A DNA stretch of 64,000 nt from assembly GCF_021216675.1 (NCBI RefSeq), contig NZ_CP086120.1, positions 62,001-126,000 on the forward strand, given 5' to 3'. Each line of letters begins with the position of its first letter. Within the stretch, counting starts at the first letter, position 1. Shown one piece after another: positions 1 to 8,754 of the stretch. The stretch is from Streptomyces gobiensis. GTDB lineage: Bacteria; Actinomycetota; Actinomycetes; Streptomycetales; Streptomycetaceae. Both the position numbers and the translations under genes were made by a program. The notes under the pieces are model-generated. The model ran no database searches, was not told the DNA's origin, and saw only the letters and a list, made by a program, of their open reading frames with translations.

Positions 1-692
1 AGGGCGGCCAGCAGGGTGCCGGTGAGGGCGACCGCGAAGGTGACCAGCGGGGCACCGCCCAGGGCGGCCAGCGGGGTGAAGGGCGAGCCGGTGTTGGCGA
101 AGGCGAGGCGGCCCCAGGGGAAGCCGCCGAACGGGACCCGGTCCCGGGCCCATTCCTCGGCGACCCACAGGCAGGCTCCCCACAGTGGCCACAGCGGCAG
201 CCGGGAGACGGCGGCCAGGCCCGCGCCGAGGGGCACCAGGAAGAGGGCCTGGAGAAAGGAGAGGCCGATGACCGCGTCCCAGCCGATGACATGGAGCCAC
301 TTGAGCAGTCCGGTGAAGAAGGCCAGCCCGAGGACGAAGCCGGTCCAGGCGCCCTGACGGGCGGACCGGCCACGGGTGAGAAGGCTGAGCGCCGCGACAG
401 CCAGCAGGGACAGCGGCCACAGGTCATAGGGCGGGAAGGCGGCGGCGAGAGCCAGTCCCCCGGCGGCCGCCAGCGCGGTACGCGGGGCTTCCCGGCGGAT
501 GAGCCGCAGCGCGCGGGAGGCCCGGCCGGGGCGTGCCGCCGGGGAGCCGGAGTCCGGGGCGCCGCCCGCCGGTGGCGGGGCATCAGCAGCGCCCGTGTCC
601 CGGCTCGGAGCGTGTGTGGCCCCGCTTTCCGGTGCTTCGGCGGCCGGTCCGCCGGAGTCGGCTTCGGCGGCGGTGTGGGGGACCGATGGCAC
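1..692 (-). CDS. lnt: Apolipoprotein N-acyltransferase, N-terminal part (runs off the window)
   Basis: This membrane enzyme acylates the N-terminal cysteine of lipoproteins. About 230 N-terminal residues are visible; the rest lies left of base 1. The GTG start at 692-690 has AGGAAGG 8 nt upstream. A Pro/Ala-rich cytoplasmic head of about 60 residues comes first, then several hydrophobic helices, and near residue 188 the family motif RVPFGGFPWGRLAF that begins the transition to the nitrilase-like catalytic domain. The catalytic residues are outside the window, so activity cannot be judged. The gene reads away from the amidohydrolase with a 545-nt gap, so it probably has its own promoter. Confidence 0.85.
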   Translation of the reverse strand, partial: MPSVPHTAAEADSGGPAAEAPESGATHAPSRDTGAADAPPPAGGAPDSGSPAARPGRASRALRLIRREAPRTALAAAGGLALAAAFPPYDLWPLSLLAVAALSLLTRGRSARQGAWTGFVLGLAFFTGLLKWLHVIGWDAVIGLSFLQALFLVPLGAGLAAVSRLPLWPLWGACLWVAEEWARDRVPFGGFPWGRLAFANTGSPFTPLAALGGAPLVTFAVALTGTLLAA

Positions 693-1237
693 GGTCGCGG
701 CCTTCCTGCAGGTCGTGAGGTCGTAATGCGACCGTACAACGCGAATGGCCGATCGCGGGCCATGGGTGGCTGAAGCAGTGGGCCGGATCTCACTGTGGGC
801 GCGGCCGCTTGGCGGGTGCGCGAGCGGGGAGGGCCGCTGCGGATCGGGGCCCGGCGCCCTTCGGGCCGACCTGGGACCCGCTGGCTGCGGGTCGACCGAG
901 AGCCGTTGTCTACTGAGCATCCGGACCCCTACCCGGGTCACACCTGCCGACCAGCCGAAACCTTCCGCCCCCGTGCCGCGAGCGCTGGACCTGGCTCCCA
1001 GTGGTGGTGTGCCGGTGCGACGCACCACCCATGGCCCAGCGGCGTTCGACGATTGCGCGGAGATTCCCCGGTCGGCGTCCTGTGGTGGACCCGGCCGAAC
1101 CTACCCGTCTCCGCGGGCTTTCTGTCAACACCCGTTCGACCTGGGGTTTTTCGCCAAATCACCAGGTCAGTGCGGAGTGCGCGCAGGCAGGGCGACAGGC
1201 CGAGCTCTCATTTTTCGGCGGTATGGCGGCATGGAGA
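693..1237. other. 545-nt intergenic region without a convincing gene
   Basis: The stretch lies between the amidohydrolase stop and the lnt start, both read leftwards. Open frames here are Arg/Pro-rich in every frame and lack ribosome binding sites, so I treat them as chance. A modest inverted repeat (GACCTGG at 1138-1144, CCAGGTC at 1162-1168, with a T-rich loop) could end the amidohydrolase transcript. The lnt promoter should lie in the 693-900 part, but no hexamer pair stands out. Confidence 0.4.
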
Positions 1238-2866
1238 TCACTCGTTCGGCCGTGCGTAGACCGTGTGTCCGGACACCACCGTCCGCAGACAGACGGGGAG
1301 TTGGCCGCCCGGGGTGAGATCAGGCAGGCCAGGCGTGCCGGAACGCGGGTCGGTGGACCAGTTCGCGACGCGGGTGTCCGGGGCCTGGACGAGCAGCTCT
1401 CCGGTGCGCCACAGCGCGTAGTCGGCCGGGGCTCCGGGCACCAGCACTCCCGCGTCGTCCCGGCCGATGGCCCGCCAGCCGCCCCGGGTGTGGGCGGTGA
1501 AGGCGGCCCGGGCGGAGATCCGGTGCTCGGAAGTGCGGTGGAAGGCGGCGGCCCGGATGGTGCCCCAGGGGTCGAGGGGGGTGACGGGGCTGTCGGAGCC
1601 GAAGGCCAGGGGGACGCCGGCGCGCAGGAGCGCCGCGTACGGGTTGAGGGTGCGGGCGCGCTCAACGCCCAGGCGCTGGGCGTACATGCCGCTCTCACCG
1701 CCCCAGGCGGCGTCGAAGGCGGGCTGGACGGAGGCGGTGAGGGCCAGTTCGGCGAAGGCGGCGATGGTGGTGTCCGTGAGCATCTCGGCGTGCTCGACCC
1801 GGTGCCGCAGGGCGCGGACGCGGTCGGGGCCGACCCGGTCGGCGGCGGCTCGTACGCCGTCGGCGACGGCGGTGAGGGCGGCGTCGCCGATGGCGTGGAA
1901 ACCGGCCTGGAGGCCGGCCTCGGTGCAGGCGGCGGCATGGGCGGCGACGGCTTCGGTGTCCATATGTGCGGTGCCGGTGTGGTCGGCGTCGGCGTAGGGG
2001 GTGTGCAGATGGGCCGTATGGGAGCCGAGGGAGCCGTCGGCGAAGAGGTCACCCGCGGCTCCGATGGCGCCGAGCTCACGGATACGGTCCGCGCCCTTTG
2101 CAGACGTGATCGCTTCGGCCCAGTAGCCGAAGACCCGCGGGCCGCGCTCCGCCGCGGCGAGCCGGAGCAGTCCGGTGAAGTCGTCCTCGCTGGAGATACC
2201 GGGGCCGGCGCACTCGTGCAGGGAGCCGATGCCGAGTTCGGCGGCGCGGCGCAGCGCGGCACGCTGGGCCTCGGTGCGCTGGGCGGGGGTGACGGTGGCG
2301 TGGGCGGCGGCGCGCACGGCGTGGTGGGCGTCGCCGGTCAGCGGCCCGTCGGGGGCGTAGCCGGGGCGGGAACGGATACCGGGGACGAGGTCGAGCAGGG
2401 CGGTGGTGGCCAGTGCCGAATGCACATCGACGCGGGTGAGATAGAGCGGGCGGCCGCCGGCGGCCGCATCGAGCTCCGTACGGGAGGGAGGGCGCTGTTC
2501 GGGCCAGGCGGTGGCGTCCCAGCCGTGGCCGAGCAGGACACGGTCGGCCGGGCGGGTGCTGGCGTGGGCGCGGATACGGGCGAGCGCGTCCGGAAGCGTG
2601 GCGGCGCCGGTGAGGTCAAGGCCGGTCAGCGCGAGGCCGGTCGCGGTGGTGTGCACGTGTGCGTCTGTGAAGGCTGGGGTGACCAGGGCGCCGTTGAGGT
2701 CGATGGTCTCGTCCACGCCGTCGGCGAAGGAGTCGGCCGCGCCCTCGGAGCCGATCCAGGCGATGCTGCCGCCCTCGACGACCATGGCGGTGGCGAAGGG
2801 GTCGGCGGGGCTGTGAACCTCGCCGCCGCGGAGCAGGACGGTGCGGGGGGCGGTGCTGTCGCTCAT
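1238..2866 (-). CDS. YtcJ-like amidohydrolase family metallo-hydrolase
   Basis: This is a 542-residue member of the amidohydrolase superfamily (YtcJ type). It has a short N-terminal beta-sandwich, then the metal-binding HxH at residues 70-72 (TDAHVHTT), and the late conserved Asp in FGSDSPVTPLDPW near residue 425. Such enzymes hydrolyse C-N or C-O bonds of small molecules; the substrate cannot be deduced. No signal peptide is seen, so it is probably cytoplasmic. It begins 44 nt after the Lrp-type gene at 2911-3351 on the same strand, which suggests joint transcription and perhaps control by that regulator. Confidence 0.85.
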   Translation of the reverse strand: MSDSTAPRTVLLRGGEVHSPADPFATAMVVEGGSIAWIGSEGAADSFADGVDETIDLNGALVTPAFTDAHVHTTATGLALTGLDLTGAATLPDALARIRAHASTRPADRVLLGHGWDATAWPEQRPPSRTELDAAAGGRPLYLTRVDVHSALATTALLDLVPGIRSRPGYAPDGPLTGDAHHAVRAAAHATVTPAQRTEAQRAALRRAAELGIGSLHECAGPGISSEDDFTGLLRLAAAERGPRVFGYWAEAITSAKGADRIRELGAIGAAGDLFADGSLGSHTAHLHTPYADADHTGTAHMDTEAVAAHAAACTEAGLQAGFHAIGDAALTAVADGVRAAADRVGPDRVRALRHRVEHAEMLTDTTIAAFAELALTASVQPAFDAAWGGESGMYAQRLGVERARTLNPYAALLRAGVPLAFGSDSPVTPLDPWGTIRAAAFHRTSEHRISARAAFTAHTRGGWRAIGRDDAGVLVPGAPADYALWRTGELLVQAPDTRVANWSTDPRSGTPGLPDLTPGGQLPVCLRTVVSGHTVYARPNE

Positions 2867-2910
2867 GGGTGACAGTCTCCCGCCTGTGCGCGGGAGAGCG
2901 CCGCGCGGGG

Positions 2911-3351
2911 TCAGACGCGGGGCGGGCGGGCCTCGTAGGGGGTGGAGAGGACCACGGTGGTGCGGGTGGAGACGCCGGAGAGGGAGCGGATACGGGCGAG
3001 CAGGTGCTCAAGCTCGATGGGGGTGGCGACGCGCACCTTGAGGATGTAGTTCTCGTCTCCGGCGACGCTGTGGCAGGCCTCGATCTCGGGAACCTCGGCG
3101 AGCCGGTCGGCGATGTCGTCGGGGGCGCTGGGGTCAAAGGGCTTCACCGAGATGAAAGCGGTGAGCGGCAGGCCGACGGATTCGGGGTCGACGATGGCCG
3201 CATAGCCCTTGATGACGCCACGCTGCTCCAGACGGCGAACGCGCTGGTGCACCGCCGAGGTGGACAGGCCGGTGGCCTTGCCCAGGTCGGTGTAGCTCAT
3301 CCGCCCGTCCTTGACGAGCAATTCCACGATCTGTCTGTCCAGCTCCTCCAC
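2911..3351 (-). CDS. Lrp/AsnC-family transcriptional regulator
   Basis: This 146-residue regulator has the usual Lrp layout. An N-terminal winged helix-turn-helix lies around residues 17-45 (KATGLSTSAVHQRVRRLE), followed by a RAM ligand-binding domain with the typical PEIEACHSVAGDENYILKV stretch. It most likely senses an amino acid or related metabolite. The GTG start at 3351 has no Shine-Dalgarno sequence but lies 8 nt from a TAAGTT -10-like hexamer, which suggests a leaderless mRNA. An inverted repeat at 3365-3391 overlaps this promoter and is a good autoregulation site. The amidohydrolase follows 44 nt downstream. Confidence 0.9.
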   Translation of the reverse strand: MEELDRQIVELLVKDGRMSYTDLGKATGLSTSAVHQRVRRLEQRGVIKGYAAIVDPESVGLPLTAFISVKPFDPSAPDDIADRLAEVPEIEACHSVAGDENYILKVRVATPIELEHLLARIRSLSGVSTRTTVVLSTPYEARPPRV

Positions 3352-3359
3352 AGCAGATC

Positions 3360-3365
3360 AACTTA
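3360..3365 (-). promoter_or_regulatory. -10-like hexamer TAAGTT for a leaderless Lrp-gene transcript
   Basis: TAAGTT on the minus strand ends 8 nt before the GTG start at 3351, and no ribosome binding site is present. Transcription would therefore begin at or next to the start codon, as is common in Streptomyces. No clear -35 was identified. Confidence 0.4.
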
Positions 3366-3391
3366 CTGTGCCCAGCGCACTCCGGCACAGT
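3365..3391. promoter_or_regulatory. Inverted repeat ACTGTGCC-N11-GGCACAGT, candidate operator
   Basis: Two perfect 8-bp arms at 3365-3372 and 3384-3391 are separated by 11 nt. The repeat overlaps the predicted -10 of the Lrp-type gene and faces the divergent gene at 3552. Arm spacing places the centres about two helical turns apart, as expected for a dimeric regulator. Confidence 0.45.
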
Positions 3392-3551
3392 GAGCGGCGT
3401 CGTGGTGACCGATCCTGGACAGTTGTGTGACGAAAGCCACACCGATGCCCCCGTGTCCTCGGGGATGCGGTGATTATGCGCGTGGCACGCCGGGAAGTGC
3501 TTGCTGTGGCCGAGGCCTCCGCGCCCGGCCGCTCCACCCGAGGGGGATGAC

Positions 3552-3965
3552 ATGCGCACTGTGAAGTCGCTTCGTACCGGTGTCCCGGAACATGCCGAAG
3601 ATGCCGTGGAAGCCATCGAGGCGTACGAGACCTTGGAGATTTTCCGGGTGAACTGCCCGGACTGCGCCCAGCCGATCGCGCTGCTGGCGGATGAGAAAGT
3701 GCTGCCGGAGCACGCGCTGTGCCCGACACCGTGGGACCCGTTCGGGCTGCGGGTGTGCCAGGGCTCGGGGCGTGCGGTGGATGACGCCGAGCCCGAGGGG
3801 GCCTCACGGGAACCGCAGGAGCACGGTGCGGCAGCGCTGTTGACGCTGCCCGAGGGGCTGGACTGGCGGACGCAGCCGTTCTCCCACGCGGGCGGCCCCG
3901 GGACCCGGCCGATGCGGGCGCCGCGGCAGGCCCAGCGCTTAAGGCGGGCCCGGGCAGGGCGGTAG
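3552..3965 (+). CDS. Conserved hypothetical protein with Cys-rich zinc-ribbon-like centre
   Basis: This is a protein of 137 residues of unknown function. The ATG at 3552 was chosen because AGGGGG lies 5 nt upstream. The central part contains CPDC followed by two further cysteines (HALCP and RVCQGSG), a spacing that could bind one zinc ion. The C-terminus is Arg-rich and probably disordered. No signal peptide or membrane segment is visible. It is divergent from the Lrp gene and convergent with the kinase gene at 4022. I do not recognise a named family. Confidence 0.65.
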   Translation: MRTVKSLRTGVPEHAEDAVEAIEAYETLEIFRVNCPDCAQPIALLADEKVLPEHALCPTPWDPFGLRVCQGSGRAVDDAEPEGASREPQEHGAAALLTLPEGLDWRTQPFSHAGGPGTRPMRAPRQAQRLRRARAGR

Positions 3966-4021
3966 CCGCCCGGAGAGCGGGGTGTGCTGCTCCGGACCGG
4001 CGGGCGGTGCGCCGCTCACCC

Positions 4022-5113
4022 TCACCAGTAGCGGCCGTCCAGCATGGCCTCCAGGGCGGGCCGGTTCATGATCAGGTCATCCGGGTCTGCCGGCGGTTCG
4101 GCTTCGCCGAAGCGGATCTGCCGGTAGGCGATGCGGAGCATGACGATGGCATGCCGCAGGGCCGCGTAGAGCGTATAGAAGTCCATGTCGCGCGGGATGT
4201 GGCCGGTGAGTCCGGCATAGCGGCGCTCGACGGTCCCGCGGCGCAGGAAGTCCGGGAGCCCCCGCTGGCCGGTGGACTCGGTCAGGTCCTGGAAGAAGCG
4301 GTGCAGATAGATGGTCCAGGCCAGGTCGAGCTCGCGTGGGCCGAGTGCGGCCATCTCCCAGTCGAGTACGGCGGCGGGTTCGAAGCCGTTGTAGACGATG
4401 TTGCCGATACGGGCGTCGCCCCAGCTGAGGACGGCCGGGCCCGCGTCGGTGGGCCAGTGGTCCGCCAGCCAGCCGAAGGCGCGCTCGATGAGCGGTGAGC
4501 GGGGGCGGTCGGCAACGACCCAGGCGTAGTAGGCGCGCTGCGCCGCCATATGACGGCGCAGCGGGGTGCCGGGACCGGGCAAGGCGAGGAAGTCCGCTTG
4601 AGCGGCGGGAGCCTGGTCGTGGAGGCGGGCGAGGACGGAGACGGTGGCGGCCTCCAGCCGGTCACGCTCGGCGTCGGTGGCTGAGTGGAGCCAGTTGCCC
4701 TCGTAGGTGTAGGGCATGACATCGGGCGGGACACGCCCTTCGGCGCGGGACATGACGAAGAAGGGGGCACCGAGCGGGGCTTCGTTCTCCTCAAGCCACA
4801 GCGTCCGGGGCACGGGGATGTCGGTGTGGTCGGCGACCAGGCGCAGGGTGCGGTACTGGCGGGCCATGTCGTAGCGGGGGAAGACGGTGTACGCGGCCGG
4901 GTCGGCGGCCAGCCGCAGGGCGCAGGCGGCTGCGGGGGCGTCAGGGTGGTCCAGGCCGAAGAGCACCGTCTCACTGGACATGCCGTTGCTTTCGGGAACG
5001 CGGGGGTCGGTGGCACGGGCGCCGGGGAGCCTGCTGTCCAGCCATCGGTTGAGGCGCTGGGTGAGCTCCTCGGGGTCGCGGGTGGTGGTGCGGGGCCGGG
5101 GCGCGGTGCTCAT
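4022..5113 (-). CDS. APH-fold phosphotransferase family protein (ACAD10/FadE36-like kinase)
   Basis: A 363-residue aminoglycoside-phosphotransferase-fold kinase of the type found in ACAD10 and mycobacterial relatives. The catalytic loop LSWGDARIGN (about residue 225) keeps the catalytic Asp and the Asn but has Trp-Gly where classical kinases have His-Gly; VLDWEMAALGPRELDLAW is the metal-binding DxD-like region. It probably phosphorylates a small hydroxylated or acyl substrate rather than an antibiotic. Its ATG overlaps the stop of the upstream gene (ATGA at 5110-5113), so the two are translationally coupled and likely act on the same substrate. Confidence 0.8.
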   Translation of the reverse strand: MSTAPRPRTTTRDPEELTQRLNRWLDSRLPGARATDPRVPESNGMSSETVLFGLDHPDAPAAACALRLAADPAAYTVFPRYDMARQYRTLRLVADHTDIPVPRTLWLEENEAPLGAPFFVMSRAEGRVPPDVMPYTYEGNWLHSATDAERDRLEAATVSVLARLHDQAPAAQADFLALPGPGTPLRRHMAAQRAYYAWVVADRPRSPLIERAFGWLADHWPTDAGPAVLSWGDARIGNIVYNGFEPAAVLDWEMAALGPRELDLAWTIYLHRFFQDLTESTGQRGLPDFLRRGTVERRYAGLTGHIPRDMDFYTLYAALRHAIVMLRIAYRQIRFGEAEPPADPDDLIMNRPALEAMLDGRYW

Positions 5114-6276
5114 GGCCGGTCCTCGCCCTCGGCCGGTGGCGCCGCCGGGCCCGTATCGGCGTATCCGGTGAAGCCGCTGGGGTCGTGGCGGCCGAAGCTG
5201 CCGTGCTCGAAGATGCCGTGGCCCACTTGGCCGTCGAGGGTGAAGCGGGCGGCGTGGTCGGTGACACCGAAGGCGGCTCGCGCCAGCTGGGGCCGGGCGG
5301 CGGGACCGGTGAGGTGGTAGCTGCGGCGGTCGGTCCAGCCGCGGCCCCGCCAGGTGCCGTGCTGCCAGTCTTCGGCGGGCGGGTATCCGGCGCCGATGGC
5401 CAGTGGCGAGGAGGTGAGAAGTTCGGCGGTGAGCTCAAGGGGTTTACGGCTGGGATCAGTCAGATGGATGACGGCGTGCTCGGCGTGCCGGGTGCCGGGG
5501 CGGTAGCGGACATCCGCCTGGGGCCAGCCGAGCTGGGTGTCGGGGTGGCCGTCGCGGATGAGCACGGCATCGTTCAGGGTGCGATAGCCGTCCGCGTCCT
5601 CCTGGATGATGACCATGATGAACCGGTCGTCAAAGCGGGCAGGGCACCAGATCCAGTGGAATCCCTCAGGGCGCGTCTCCTCGGCGGCGCGACCGCCGTC
5701 CTCACCGGGGATGGGACGTACGCCCCAGCTGCGGTCACGGGTGCCGGTCCACTCCCCCGGCGTCACGGGGAGGTCGGCGCCATCGGCCCGTATCACCCCC
5801 GTACAGGTGCCCGCCTGGACAAAGCGGCGGCCCTCCACGATGAGCCGGTCGCCGCGGCGCTGGGTGTGATGGGGCTCCCAGACGGCGGGGAATTCCGCCT
5901 GCCAGGTGAGATCGCAGGAGAAGGAGCCGGGGTCGTCCGGATCGGGGTCGCACTGGATCCGCAGCCGGCGCAGTGGCTGGTCGACGGTGATGCGCAGGGG
6001 GCCTACGGCGAGGTTCATCCGGTCCTCACCGAGGGCGTCGGAGGCGCGCACGGCGAGCAGGCGGTCGCCCAGGCGCAAGGTGGCGTAGGCGTCGATGACA
6101 CCGGTGTTGGGGTAGACGCCGAGTCCGGTGATCAGGAGGGCCCGTCCGGTGTGGTCGAGGACGTGGAAGATGCACCGGTCGTAGACGTTGCGGTCGCTGG
6201 TGACGGTGTGACGCATGGACAGCGGCGCTTGGTGTATGGGGTATTCGTCCAGTGGAACGGGGCGGTCGACGGCCAC
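5110..6276 (-). CDS. Lipocalin-like (AttH/CrtC-type) hypothetical protein
   Basis: This 388-residue protein is rich in beta-strand patterns and carries RDRSWGVR at about residue 195, a motif I associate with AttH/hydroxyneurosporene-synthase-like double-lipocalin folds that handle hydrophobic molecules. The start is the GTG at 6276-6274 with a perfect AGGAGG 7 nt upstream; a longer open frame continues upstream but runs antisense to the secreted-protein gene at 6544 and is not credible. No signal peptide is seen. It is coupled by ATGA to the downstream APH-fold kinase. Function is unproven; binding or modification of a lipid or terpenoid is the best guess. Confidence 0.7.
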   Translation of the reverse strand: MAVDRPVPLDEYPIHQAPLSMRHTVTSDRNVYDRCIFHVLDHTGRALLITGLGVYPNTGVIDAYATLRLGDRLLAVRASDALGEDRMNLAVGPLRITVDQPLRRLRIQCDPDPDDPGSFSCDLTWQAEFPAVWEPHHTQRRGDRLIVEGRRFVQAGTCTGVIRADGADLPVTPGEWTGTRDRSWGVRPIPGEDGGRAAEETRPEGFHWIWCPARFDDRFIMVIIQEDADGYRTLNDAVLIRDGHPDTQLGWPQADVRYRPGTRHAEHAVIHLTDPSRKPLELTAELLTSSPLAIGAGYPPAEDWQHGTWRGRGWTDRRSYHLTGPAARPQLARAAFGVTDHAARFTLDGQVGHGIFEHGSFGRHDPSGFTGYADTGPAAPPAEGEDRP

Positions 6277-6543
6277 GGTGCGCCTCCTGGGCAGCGGGTG
6301 GAGCGTACGGCGCCGCCCGGGGGCGCGGTCCCGGTGGCGGTGCTGACCGTACGTCAGGAGGGCTGCGGTAGCCAGAGCCGGGCGCTCGTCATTGACCCCG
6401 CAGTGGCCGCACAGTGACCGGCCCCGCACCGTAGCAGTGGTGCCGGGTGGTGAACCGGTCTTTGTCCATGGGTGATGAACCTTCAGCAAAGCGTCCACCG
6501 GGGGCGTTAGCGTCCCGAGGCACATCACACCGAGGAGAACGAC

Positions 6544-7248
6544 ATGCGGTCCGTCATCAGCAGGGCCATGGCCTCCGGGCGCGGGCTCGGCACCGTACTC
6601 GTCGTCAGCGCCCTCGCGGCCACCCTGACGGCGCTGCTCTTGCCTGTACATATGTTTGACGGCGGCAACTCCGTGGCGAATTCCCAGGGCTGGGATGACG
6701 ACGGCAAGGGGACGGTGAATACGCCGCACGGGCCGCTCACCCCGCTCGACCGGGACTTCGTCCGCAAGGTACGGCTCGCCGGGACATGGGAGCTGCCCGC
6801 CGGGCGTCAGGCCCAGGAGCGCAGCAGCCGGGAGGAGGTCCGGCGCGCGGGGGACCACCTCATCGAGGGGCACACCGAGCTCGATGAGCGGGCCATCGAG
6901 GTGGGTCGGACCCTCGGTATCGCGCTGCCCAACCAGCCCACCGAAGAACAGCAGGGATGGCTCTCCCAGATGAACGCCGCCCAAGGGGATGAGTACGACC
7001 GGCTGTTCGCCAATCTGCTGCGGCGCGCACACGGGAAGGTGTTCAGCCTGGTGGCGCTGGTGCGGGCACAGACCCGTAACTCGATGGTGCGGTCTTTGGC
7101 CAGCCGGGCCAATGCCGTCGTCCTGGACCACATCACCGTGCTTGAGGACACCGGGCTCGTCGACTTCCAGTCGATGGCTGGGGACGCTCCGCCCTCCCCG
7201 CCGGGCACCGCCACCCCGCGGCCGCTGTCCTCCGCGCGGAACGAATGA
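6544..7248 (+). CDS. Secreted DUF4142-like protein
   Basis: A 234-residue exported protein with an N-terminal hydrophobic segment (about residues 13-35) that can act as signal peptide or anchor. The mature part matches the DUF4142 pattern: an alpha-helical bundle starting at DRDFVRKVRLAGTWELPAG and a long helical run to about residue 200. This family occurs in bacterial envelope proteins, and its activity is unknown. The ATG follows GAGGAG by 6 nt. The next gene begins 12 nt after the stop and is also exported, so the pair is probably one operon. Confidence 0.8.
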   Translation: MRSVISRAMASGRGLGTVLVVSALAATLTALLLPVHMFDGGNSVANSQGWDDDGKGTVNTPHGPLTPLDRDFVRKVRLAGTWELPAGRQAQERSSREEVRRAGDHLIEGHTELDERAIEVGRTLGIALPNQPTEEQQGWLSQMNAAQGDEYDRLFANLLRRAHGKVFSLVALVRAQTRNSMVRSLASRANAVVLDHITVLEDTGLVDFQSMAGDAPPSPPGTATPRPLSSARNE

Positions 7249-7260
7249 AGGGCGGAACGC

Positions 7261-8661
7261 ATGAAGGGGCGTCAGCTCATGAGACGACAGGGTCGCACAC
7301 ACAAACGTTCCCGCACCGCACGTACGGTAATGGCGCTCAGCGCGGCGCTGATACTGGGCGGCGGAGCCGCGTTCGTCTCCGCGAACGTCTCTTCCGGAAG
7401 TGTGCCTTGGCACCGCGGAGGTGACGAGCCAGCGGCAGGAACGATCGCGTGCCCGGATGTGGGCAACTGGCTGAAGGAGGTCCCGGAGGGTTCCAGGACT
7501 GAGGTCGCCAGGGAGCTGACGCGGCTGGACAGCCAGGTGGCCACGGCGTACGAGGTGCTCAGCGCACGCACGGCCGACCGGCGTACCGTACTCGGCTGGC
7601 TGAAGCAGCGACGCGGCGAGACCATCGGCCGGATCGCGGACAGCATCGGCCGGTGGTCCGAGCGCCCGGCCGGTCTGGCGTCGATGAGTGCCTGCGATGT
7701 GAGGGAGGTCCAGGACGGTGTCGCCGCGCCGGCTGAGGACGATGGGCAGGCTGGGGGTGATGGGCGGCAGCAGGTGGGTGGTCCGGCTGCCGAGGACTTC
7801 GTCGATATCACTCAGGTGCGGCCCAATGTCTCCCGGCCTCAGAACCGGCGGGGTGCCTCAACCGGCACGTTCATCACCGAGTGCGGCAAGAACGAGAACG
7901 GCGTCTTCAACTCCGACAACCTCATCGCCGCCCCCGGCGTCAGCAACGGCGCCCACCACGTCCACGACTACGTCGGCAACCAGGACAGCAACGCCTTCGC
8001 CAGCGACCGCGACCTCGCCCGCGCCAACACCTCCTGCGCCAACCAAGAAGACCAGTCCTCCTACTACTGGCCCGTCCTGCGCCTGCAAAACGGCCAGAAC
8101 GAACGCGACGCCAACCAGGCCGGCGGCGGCAAGGACGGCAACATCGGCCCCATCCAGACCCCCGCCACCGTCGACCTCACCTTCGAAGGCAACCCCCGCT
8201 CCAAAGTCGTCGCCATGCCCCGCTTCCTGCGCATCATCACCGGCGACGCCAAAGCCTTCACAGGCGGAACCGACAACGCCAACGCCTCCTGGAGCTGCAC
8301 CGGATTCGAAGACCGCCAACTCACCGACAAATACCCCATCTGCCCCCAAGGCAGCCAGCTCGTACGCACCTTCCGCTTCCAAAGCTGCTGGGACGGCCAG
8401 AACACCGACAGCGCCAACCACCGCACCCACGTCGACTTCGCCAACGACGACGGCTCCTGCGACAACGGCTTCCAGCCCATCCCCCAGATGATCCAGCGCA
8501 TCACCTACGACCTGCCCCCCGGACCCGGATTCGCCGTCGACTCCTTCCCCGAGCAGCTCCACAAACCCATCACCGACCACAGCGACTTCATCAACGTCAT
8601 GTCCGAACGCCTCATGCAAAAGGCAGTCAACTGCATCAACCAAGGCCGCACCTGCCGTTGA
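7261..8661 (+). CDS. Secreted DUF1996-domain protein
   Basis: A 466-residue exported protein. A basic N-terminus and hydrophobic helix (about residues 19-44) form a signal peptide; a variable helical region to about residue 200 follows, then a DUF1996 domain (from TFITECGKNENGVFNSDN to the end) with conserved His/Asp clusters such as GAHHVHDYVGNQ and RTHVDFAND and six or more cysteines. DUF1996 is common in fungi and Streptomyces and has no known activity; relatives occur near carbohydrate-active enzymes. Codon choice changes sharply at the domain border (about 7860), becoming almost G-free on the sense strand. An alternative ATG lies at 7279. Confidence 0.8.
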   Translation: MKGRQLMRRQGRTHKRSRTARTVMALSAALILGGGAAFVSANVSSGSVPWHRGGDEPAAGTIACPDVGNWLKEVPEGSRTEVARELTRLDSQVATAYEVLSARTADRRTVLGWLKQRRGETIGRIADSIGRWSERPAGLASMSACDVREVQDGVAAPAEDDGQAGGDGRQQVGGPAAEDFVDITQVRPNVSRPQNRRGASTGTFITECGKNENGVFNSDNLIAAPGVSNGAHHVHDYVGNQDSNAFASDRDLARANTSCANQEDQSSYYWPVLRLQNGQNERDANQAGGGKDGNIGPIQTPATVDLTFEGNPRSKVVAMPRFLRIITGDAKAFTGGTDNANASWSCTGFEDRQLTDKYPICPQGSQLVRTFRFQSCWDGQNTDSANHRTHVDFANDDGSCDNGFQPIPQMIQRITYDLPPGPGFAVDSFPEQLHKPITDHSDFINVMSERLMQKAVNCINQGRTCR

Positions 8662-8680
8662 GCGAGCAGGAGACGGCAGC

Positions 8681-8717
8681 GGGACGGCCCGGACCGAAGC
8701 CCGGTCCGGGCCATCCC
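8681..8717. terminator. Bidirectional hairpin terminator between DUF1996 and PucR genes
   Basis: Arms at 8681-8695 and 8703-8717 pair over 15 bp with one mismatch and a 7-nt loop. It lies between convergent genes and can serve both. Confidence 0.7.
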
Positions 8718-8754
8718 GCCGTGCCGACGCCGTGCCGACACTGGCGCTCTGAGG

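Noticed and set aside
1001..2872. Long plus-strand frame of 623 codons opposite the amidohydrolase
   Set aside because: It is the antisense frame of a clear gene; glycine-rich composition, no domain, no ribosome binding site.
6277..7413. N-terminal extension of the lipocalin-like gene on the minus strand
   Set aside because: It would overlap the secreted-protein gene in antisense; the GTG at 6276 has a perfect AGGAGG.
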